DNA from: a virus
Virus record (IMG/VR): IMGVR_UViG_3300007722_002126
Location: 1-28,782 of that record
Direction: 5' to 3' (one strand)
Length of the DNA: 28,782 bases
Part shown: positions 24,201 through 28,782 of the stretch, piece by piece
Position numbering within the stretch: position 1 is the stretch's first letter
How the letters are laid out: every line of letters begins with the position of its first letter
Position numbers and translations under genes: made by a program
The notes under the pieces: model-generated
Databases searched by the model: none
Seen by the model: only the letters and a program-made list of their open reading frames with translations
What the model was told of the DNA's origin: nothing

Positions 24201-26144
24201 GAAGATTTAGGCAAACAGTACTCTAAAGCAGATACATCTAAACTTGCTTCGAAATCTGATTTAATTGAGCAGTCTGCAAAAAATCCTTACTTTAATCTTA
24301 TCAAGACTGCCCTCGACCTCTCTAAAATTAATGAGCATACATTAATTTATGATGCTAACAAGCACTTAGACTCTGCATTTTCTAGGGTTGTAGGAGCAGT
24401 TAAAGACGCGTTTTCCAAAATTAATTCTCCAGAAGAGCTGGATACAATCAATGGTATTCTTGATACTTTTGGAATGAAGCCTGCGTATTATGATGCAGCC
24501 TTGCAAGCCTTAGTAAATCATACTGCTCCAAGAGGAGAATTAACTAAATTCGTTAGATCAGCTAACGCAATTCTCTCTAGATTTACACTGGGGTTAGATC
24601 CATTAAACTCTTTGAATAATGCTATAGGTTCCAATGTTCTTCGTACAACTGAGCTTGTGAGCTTAACTCGTGCAATCAAAGAGGGCAATACCGCACTAGC
24701 CTCAGATTTAAGTAAGCTCGCAAAAATTAAACTTCCAGGAACAGAATCAGAAATTCTTTCTCCATCTAAGTTGATAGCAAATGCGATCTCTACTTTTTGG
24801 AAAGATGGCGGAGCAACTCCAGGTAGGACTGGTCCTGTAATGCAAAAGTACAGGGACATGCAACTTGTTAAAGATCGAGCCGAGCAACTTAAACTTCTCG
24901 TGGAAGATTTTACCCTTAAAGGAACTGAAACAGTTGCTGAGCTTGATAAGCGCGTAAAAACTGGATTTGCCAGAGCCAAAGAACTTGCAAGTGAAACTTT
25001 AGATAAAGGAGAAAAGCTGACTGGAAATATATTAGCAGAAGAGTTTAACCGATTTGTGTCTGCAAATGTGATGGATCAAATCACATCTATTGCGATACGA
25101 CACGGATTAATGGACGATAAAACTGCTCGCACATATATCAATACATTCGTAAATCGAGTGGAAGGAAACATTGTTGCATCTCAACGTCCTCTTATTTTTC
25201 AAGGTCCGATCGGACAAGCTATATCTCTCTTTCAATCGTATCAATTTAATTTAATCCAACAACTTCTTAGATATACTGCAGAGGGAACAGGAAAAGATTT
25301 AGCTATGCTTGCAGGAATGCAGTCTACGCTGTACGGTATGCAATCTTTACCAGGATTCCAGGCAATTAATGTACACATTATCGGACAAATGTCTGGAAAT
25401 TCCCAGCACAAAGATACATATGATGCAGTATACGGAACTGTCGGACGTACGGCAGGAGACTTTATTTTGTATGGTATTCCCTCTAGGTTAATTGACACAA
25501 ATATTTATTCTCGCGGAGATATTAATCCTAGGCACTTAACAATTCTTCCTACCTCTCTACAAGAAACTCCTATCGTAGCTGGCTGGGCAAAATTCTTTGG
25601 CTCGATGTATGAGACAACAAAGAAAGTTGCAGGAGGTGCAGCAGTTTGGGAATCAATCTTACAAGGAGTGGAGCACAACGGAATTTCCAGGCCATTGGCA
25701 GGTATGGCTCAAACTTTACAAGCTTTCGGACCTTTAGGACAAGCATATTCTACTTCTTCTAAAGGCTCTATCCTCTATCAAAACGATTTAGCTTCTCTTG
25801 CTACACTAACAAGACTTGCTGGTGGAAGGCCGTTGGACGAAGCGTTAATTAATGATGCAATGTTTCGAGTCAAATCTTATGACGCAGCTCGTAAGAACTC
25901 ACTGAAAACTTTAGCTGAGAGAATTAAATCTACGCTTATCCAAGGCAACCAACCAACAGATGATCAGATTTCAAACTTTGCAGAAAAGTATGTAGAGCTC
26001 GGCGGAAGACAAAAGAATTTCAATAAGTACATGATGGAAATGTACAAGAGTGCTAATACTTCTCAGGCTGAGCAATTAAGTACGTCTTTATCAAATCCTT
26101 ATGTGTATAAACTTCAACTTCTTATGGGAGGTTCTGATGATTAG
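21207..26144 (+). CDS. Large internal virion/ejection protein (1645 aa)
   Basis: This is the longest gene of the window. Early on, VLGSIAPGIGGIKILNAGQV and KNIAIGGAVGGTIVGIGTAA are hydrophobic Gly-rich segments suited to membrane insertion. The C-terminal third contains FVNRVEGNIVASQRPLIFQG, followed by PIGQAISLFQSYQFNLIQQL, a block I recall from large virion or polyvalent proteins of other podoviruses. No lysozyme, lytic transglycosylase or RNA polymerase motif was found by eye. The start overlaps the preceding stop (ATGA at 21207-21210). It is probably ejected with the DNA to help form the trans-envelope channel. Confidence 0.75.
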   Translation: MTDTSFSFAQLQSNSDPDDYEAPSYSLPFRVADNHSIGNSGLSWTDPAAWQQKIGNMGRFIAVSALSGINSFYNTGVAVGRFAGFTTVDDRNTADWITSFDTNLADYYSQNKEWADVAGFVLGSIAPGIGGIKILNAGQVAMQTAINNGRIGGTTAKALGLLIPKTDDFLLAAQADIRASTTSLQLINSNSTRALASGFYQNVLEAAAFETMVQATMFKSPILEAQDGWDIVKNIAIGGAVGGTIVGIGTAAKLRGTLKKTVFDEDNLRMPFQQRPGFSVTTSSSSRIVQLSFDAEAAAIPVAIKNSDGVIVNNFDVTSRLYQAKLTSNFNDIRAATNNLAGKKDSELGNVIANFLTPVRKNTLPVPGFAQQTYESMNGAISLMRAAETHPLELAMSKAMKEGKVPDKIVAARYVKLFGDDAGSVFETAPSYLSYADRYIGEEAIIRAVRSDYKFSSKFEGAVNRWSAIKLKGAFAGREAEARYIWASKMLQKIPDNAIIDKYDIPVLTRAYQQNILGFKIASGDGPSLELLAVNTREQLYNILKEAKQETANHFSDSFRTPKGKIKKGDGLIPKQDALDTIARITDVRKSYLDGQMDSVEINDLFATATAQRNYRQQLVDRDLSTSQSEAVQSVVLLPKYGRIVYDLDPVIVAADQNVLNGIVHYKEQQKLFVQTAKNVFARIIGKNSVQFPDILPDKLAQISRNDSAAGLLSSDSSSYGSVASDVSFIGSIVRQIKQDFRKASSDAMESQLVRLGSKQEAALEFEASNQFIARAGKLFIIREDTLGETVFVDRALVKRTKNGIEESDDIVDYELLEEGVNSFRFKHQETLDMWKAHIEESGKRTQSFREIHAAQGKTDFKDSEVARPIRPDLKQFPHFAFVIDPRVTGSGHVTMIHAASEKELQQLADKVPAAFKVLYKTESESFYKARGDYEYARTLNENYINAELSNNGVFSNFFPKSDPQKIIDDILGQHYRESDTLVSESVRLRYEPEFSIFEDLGKQYSKADTSKLASKSDLIEQSAKNPYFNLIKTALDLSKINEHTLIYDANKHLDSAFSRVVGAVKDAFSKINSPEELDTINGILDTFGMKPAYYDAALQALVNHTAPRGELTKFVRSANAILSRFTLGLDPLNSLNNAIGSNVLRTTELVSLTRAIKEGNTALASDLSKLAKIKLPGTESEILSPSKLIANAISTFWKDGGATPGRTGPVMQKYRDMQLVKDRAEQLKLLVEDFTLKGTETVAELDKRVKTGFARAKELASETLDKGEKLTGNILAEEFNRFVSANVMDQITSIAIRHGLMDDKTARTYINTFVNRVEGNIVASQRPLIFQGPIGQAISLFQSYQFNLIQQLLRYTAEGTGKDLAMLAGMQSTLYGMQSLPGFQAINVHIIGQMSGNSQHKDTYDAVYGTVGRTAGDFILYGIPSRLIDTNIYSRGDINPRHLTILPTSLQETPIVAGWAKFFGSMYETTKKVAGGAAVWESILQGVEHNGISRPLAGMAQTLQAFGPLGQAYSTSSKGSILYQNDLASLATLTRLAGGRPLDEALINDAMFRVKSYDAARKNSLKTLAERIKSTLIQGNQPTDDQISNFAEKYVELGGRQKNFNKYMMEMYKSANTSQAEQLSTSLSNPYVYKLQLLMGGSDD

Positions 26145-26340
26145 CCTGAAATTGACCTTTGCAATTCTCGCTTTTACTGCTTTGGCTGGTTGTGGCAGCT
26201 TAAGTAAAGAATTTGATAATGAATTTGCTTGCGGAGCCGACGGTCAAGCCTACGCAGTTTCTATGTACGGCCCGTTAGGAATTGCATCTAAACTTAACGC
26301 ACCTAAACTCTGTACACAAATTCAAGGAGAGAAAAAATGA
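26137..26340 (+). CDS. Small phage lipoprotein (67 aa)
   Basis: I chose ATG 26137 because GGGAGG (26126-26131) lies 5 bases upstream and the protein then begins with a good signal peptide, MISLKLTFAILAFTALAGC. The lipobox is LAGC with Cys19. Mature residues include Cys32 and Cys59, which could form a disulfide, and YGPLGIASKL. It is too poor in proline for a classic Rz1 spanin. Outer-membrane roles such as lysis help or superinfection exclusion are possible. It overlaps the 1645-aa gene by 8 bases and the next gene by 4. Confidence 0.75.
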   Translation: MISLKLTFAILAFTALAGCGSLSKEFDNEFACGADGQAYAVSMYGPLGIASKLNAPKLCTQIQGEKK

Positions 26341-26582
26341 GTGAAGCAGCCATCTCTTTTAAATGGTCTGAAGTTGTAACTCCTTCTGACGTAACTTCAT
26401 TTCCTGGCGGACCTGCTCGTGGTTTATATGTAGGCAGCGCAGGAGGAAATATTTCTGTAGTTATGTACGGAGATGGAGCTACAGTACTTTTTACAGCCGT
26501 TCCTATAGGCATTCTTCCTGTGGAATGTACTCGAGTTAATTCTACCAATACTACTTCAACTAATATTATCGCGGTAAGATAA
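26337..26582 (+). CDS. Spike-base-like protein (81 aa)
   Basis: The pattern PARGLYVGSAGGNISVVMYG, followed by VLFTAVPIGILPVECTRVNS and TSTNIIAVR, resembles the family named 'spike base protein, RCAP_Rcc01079' (a gene-transfer-agent protein), as I remember it. It is a single small beta domain. Directly upstream of the tailspike gene, it is well placed to anchor that spike to the virion. ATG overlaps the lipoprotein stop (ATGA), with GGAG about 7 bases upstream. Confidence 0.65.
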   Translation: MSEAAISFKWSEVVTPSDVTSFPGGPARGLYVGSAGGNISVVMYGDGATVLFTAVPIGILPVECTRVNSTNTTSTNIIAVR

Positions 26583-26595
26583 TAGAGGAATTTAA

Positions 26596-28782
26596 ATGAC
26601 CTACGGTAAAGACTTGCCAGTAAAAGGCCCAGATCAATTATTAATGCAACGGCTGCTTGCATTAGATAATCTGGAAGATATATATAATGCAATTCGAGTT
26701 ACTTTAGTAGCTGGAAGTACCGGAGCAGCCGTTGCAAATAGACAGGCTATTCAAACTGCGCTACTTAGCGGACTCCCTACAATTCTAGCTACGCCTGGAA
26801 CGTGTTATATTGATAACACTTTATTTCTAGATAGTAATTCTAGAGTTGTTATTGACGCTGGCTGTAAGATTTCTTCTGTAGGTACTAGTCGTTATTCTTT
26901 ATTTACTACTTCCAACGTATGCTGGAATAGTAATGGACTTCCAGGAGTGGCTTTAATAGCAGCCTCTACAGAAATTACAGAGGGAGTTGGAGTAATTAGA
27001 TTAGCTTTAGGTCCAGTAAGATTGGCATTTACAGCTCCTGGAGATACTGAAGGAGTTTTAGTAGACGTAAGTGGAGCAACTTCTGGAGCAGCTAGATTTG
27101 AATTAACCAGTGCAAACGGAAAAAAACTTGCTGTAGCTGTATTTGTTGCAGGTCTTACCGGAGCATCTTCTGTAAGTATTCGCATTGGAGCCTCTAAAGG
27201 GCTTACTTCAGTTACTTGGAATAGAGTAAGTAATGTAACTACAGTTACAGAAATAGGTCACACAAGACAATCTGGAGACGCAGTATTTACTACTGGCACT
27301 TCATTTGCTGCAAACATATATATAGATACTATTGTTTCAGGATTTTCTTGGACATTTACAGACAGTCGAGGAAATTCCAGCGGTAGCGGTCAAGTATTTG
27401 GTAAGCACGATGTATATATAGAAGGAAGTGGTACCTTAGATTATGGTATGGCCCTTGGCGTAGCTGTGCGAAGCGTTCAAGATACAAATACAATTGTGTG
27501 TTTAGGGCTTTCACACTTTGGCATTAATGGATTATCTCTAGAAGATGGATATAAGTACGGGGTTCTTGGTCAGTGCATTACAAATTTTAATATAAATGTA
27601 CGAGGATATTCTGACAATCCGACTAGCTCTACTGCCATAGTTCAGCTTAATGGCAAAGCACGCCATGGATTCATTAGTGTAACTGGCAAAAGCACAGATA
27701 CTGCTATGGCACTAATAGGCGGAGACTATCCTACACAAACATATCTTTTTTCAAATGATCAAGGAGGATTAGATTTTGACGACATTGAACTTAGAGCGTC
27801 TGATGGAGTAGATTCTAACTATGAAGCAGTTAGATTAGCAGGAGCTGCCGGACTTTGGTATCGTAACATCCGTTGTTATAATATCCGACACAACGTTACT
27901 GCTATAGCTGATTCCATAATCAGCGCTGCTATAGACCCTGGAATTTATTTAGGGACTGAAACTAATATATCTGGACTGTTAGTTGATGGCGTATTTCCAA
28001 GTAAAGTAGGAATCACTAATTGTGCAATTGTTAGCTTATCGGGAGGAGGAGCATCTATTTCAACTGGAGTTATCCTTCGCAGATTAGAGTTAGCTTATCC
28101 AGTAGACGCTGATGGATATGCAGCAGTGCAAATTGAGAGCGGAAGTTGGCAAGACATCACGGTAGAAGATTGCTACCAAAGAAATCCTACTTGGCAAGGA
28201 AATCTCGTAGGTTTAGTTAATGGAGTGACTACTCGGGTATACTCTCTCGTAATTCGCAACAATAGACTTCGCATAAACAACGCTCTAAAGAATACGTCGT
28301 GGAGATCTGCTCTCTTTATTACTAACAATCCTAACGTCATCTGTGACATGCTCACAATGGAAGATAATACTGTTGAAGATGTATCTTCTGGAGGTACTCT
28401 TGCATCTACTGCTGTATACAACCAGGGAAATATTTATAGATCTTTTATAAATAGAATTCGATGTATTGGAACTTTGGATTTGTTGCATTACTTCTCTGGA
28501 TATAATGGGGCAAGTTTACATATCACAAATATTTTCATGAACGGTCCTTCATTTGTATGTAGAATAGACGCGGCTGTAACTGAAATTCAATTCGGAGGAA
28601 TCACTACTACCGCAACTTTAACGGATGTTGTGAGAATCGGCTACTCTAGTTTCACCGCAAGAATTCGATCTTTAGGTGGAATGCCGCCAACTCCTTCTAG
28701 CGGTAAACACGTAAACATTGCAGCAGGTTCTGCAAATAGCCCCGATGTAAATGGAGCTGATATACGAGTAGATATTGCAGCA
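26596..28782 (+). CDS. Tailspike, right-handed beta-helix, C-terminus beyond window
   Basis: The frame is open from ATG 26596 to the last base (729 codons, no stop). GAGGAA lies 6 bases upstream. After a short N-terminus (MTYGKDLPVKGPDQLLMQRL) comes an AIQTALLSG...YIDNTLFLDSNSRVVIDAG block typical of the first coils of pectate-lyase-like spikes, then many short beta-helical turns rich in Asn, Gly, Ile and Val. Such spikes bind and often cleave surface polysaccharide. I could not identify catalytic residues. It is the third receptor-binding candidate in the window and, unlike the fibres at 13733-16230, follows a spike-base gene. Confidence 0.8.
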   Translation, partial: MTYGKDLPVKGPDQLLMQRLLALDNLEDIYNAIRVTLVAGSTGAAVANRQAIQTALLSGLPTILATPGTCYIDNTLFLDSNSRVVIDAGCKISSVGTSRYSLFTTSNVCWNSNGLPGVALIAASTEITEGVGVIRLALGPVRLAFTAPGDTEGVLVDVSGATSGAARFELTSANGKKLAVAVFVAGLTGASSVSIRIGASKGLTSVTWNRVSNVTTVTEIGHTRQSGDAVFTTGTSFAANIYIDTIVSGFSWTFTDSRGNSSGSGQVFGKHDVYIEGSGTLDYGMALGVAVRSVQDTNTIVCLGLSHFGINGLSLEDGYKYGVLGQCITNFNINVRGYSDNPTSSTAIVQLNGKARHGFISVTGKSTDTAMALIGGDYPTQTYLFSNDQGGLDFDDIELRASDGVDSNYEAVRLAGAAGLWYRNIRCYNIRHNVTAIADSIISAAIDPGIYLGTETNISGLLVDGVFPSKVGITNCAIVSLSGGGASISTGVILRRLELAYPVDADGYAAVQIESGSWQDITVEDCYQRNPTWQGNLVGLVNGVTTRVYSLVIRNNRLRINNALKNTSWRSALFITNNPNVICDMLTMEDNTVEDVSSGGTLASTAVYNQGNIYRSFINRIRCIGTLDLLHYFSGYNGASLHITNIFMNGPSFVCRIDAAVTEIQFGGITTTATLTDVVRIGYSSFTARIRSLGGMPPTPSSGKHVNIAAGSANSPDVNGADIRVDIAA

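Noticed and set aside
24518-25498. Minus-strand open frames of 153 and 85 aa within the 1645-aa gene
   Set aside because: They are shadow frames. The whole late block is plus-strand, and neither has a ribosome site or plausible protein composition.

Overview
The window reads as part of the genome of a lytic-looking, podovirus-like tailed phage, probably infecting a Gram-negative (proteobacterial) host. The evidence is a complete head-packaging module, an SU10-type (DUF5309-like) major capsid protein, a P22-like adaptor and nozzle pair, no tape measure or tail sheath, large ejection-type virion proteins, and a small lipoprotein with a lipobox. The genome is moderately AT-rich. No integrase, repressor, tRNA or CRISPR array was seen. 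These assignments come from reading the sequence; no database search was run.

Left part (1-3607, minus strand). Small, mostly unrecognised genes, probably early. From right to left they are a 216-aa gene with higher GC than its neighbours, a ~465-base non-coding stretch dense in repeats and palindromes (2492-2956), four tightly packed small genes (49, 75, 55 and 71 aa, the last with a zinc ribbon), and then a tandemly duplicated two-gene cassette. Each cassette has a 64/65-aa gene and an Ala-rich gene built on an Ala-Ala-Asp repeat. The second copy of the Ala-rich gene is broken by an internal out-of-frame deletion. A hairpin-bearing intergenic element of about 70 bases recurs on the upstream side of the duplicated cassette and again ahead of a partial Ala-rich gene at the left edge.

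Control region (3608-4263). No gene. It holds a spaced 21-base direct repeat, a 15-base palindrome, a good sigma70-like promoter firing rightwards, an iterated AATGAGA array closed by a perfect inverted repeat, two weak U-tract hairpins, and four 12-base repeats just ahead of the small-terminase gene. The repeats are a candidate pac site.

Right part (4264-28782, plus strand). One long late block in order: small terminase, a 50-aa protein, large terminase, a predicted zincin-like (LPD23-like) protein, portal, a 101-aa protein, scaffold, a small beta-rich virion protein, major capsid, a 141-aa head protein, adaptor, two fibres with matching C-terminal tips, a 62-aa protein, nozzle/hub, a gp53-like protein, holin, three ejection-type proteins (243, 556 and 1645 aa) in overlapping frames, a lipoprotein, a spike-base-like protein, and a beta-helical tailspike that runs off the right edge. 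Short gaps and ATGA-type overlaps suggest polycistronic expression. The packaging genes have poor Shine-Dalgarno sequences, whereas the capsid and most later genes carry AGGA-type sites, often within CTCAGGAA-like leaders.
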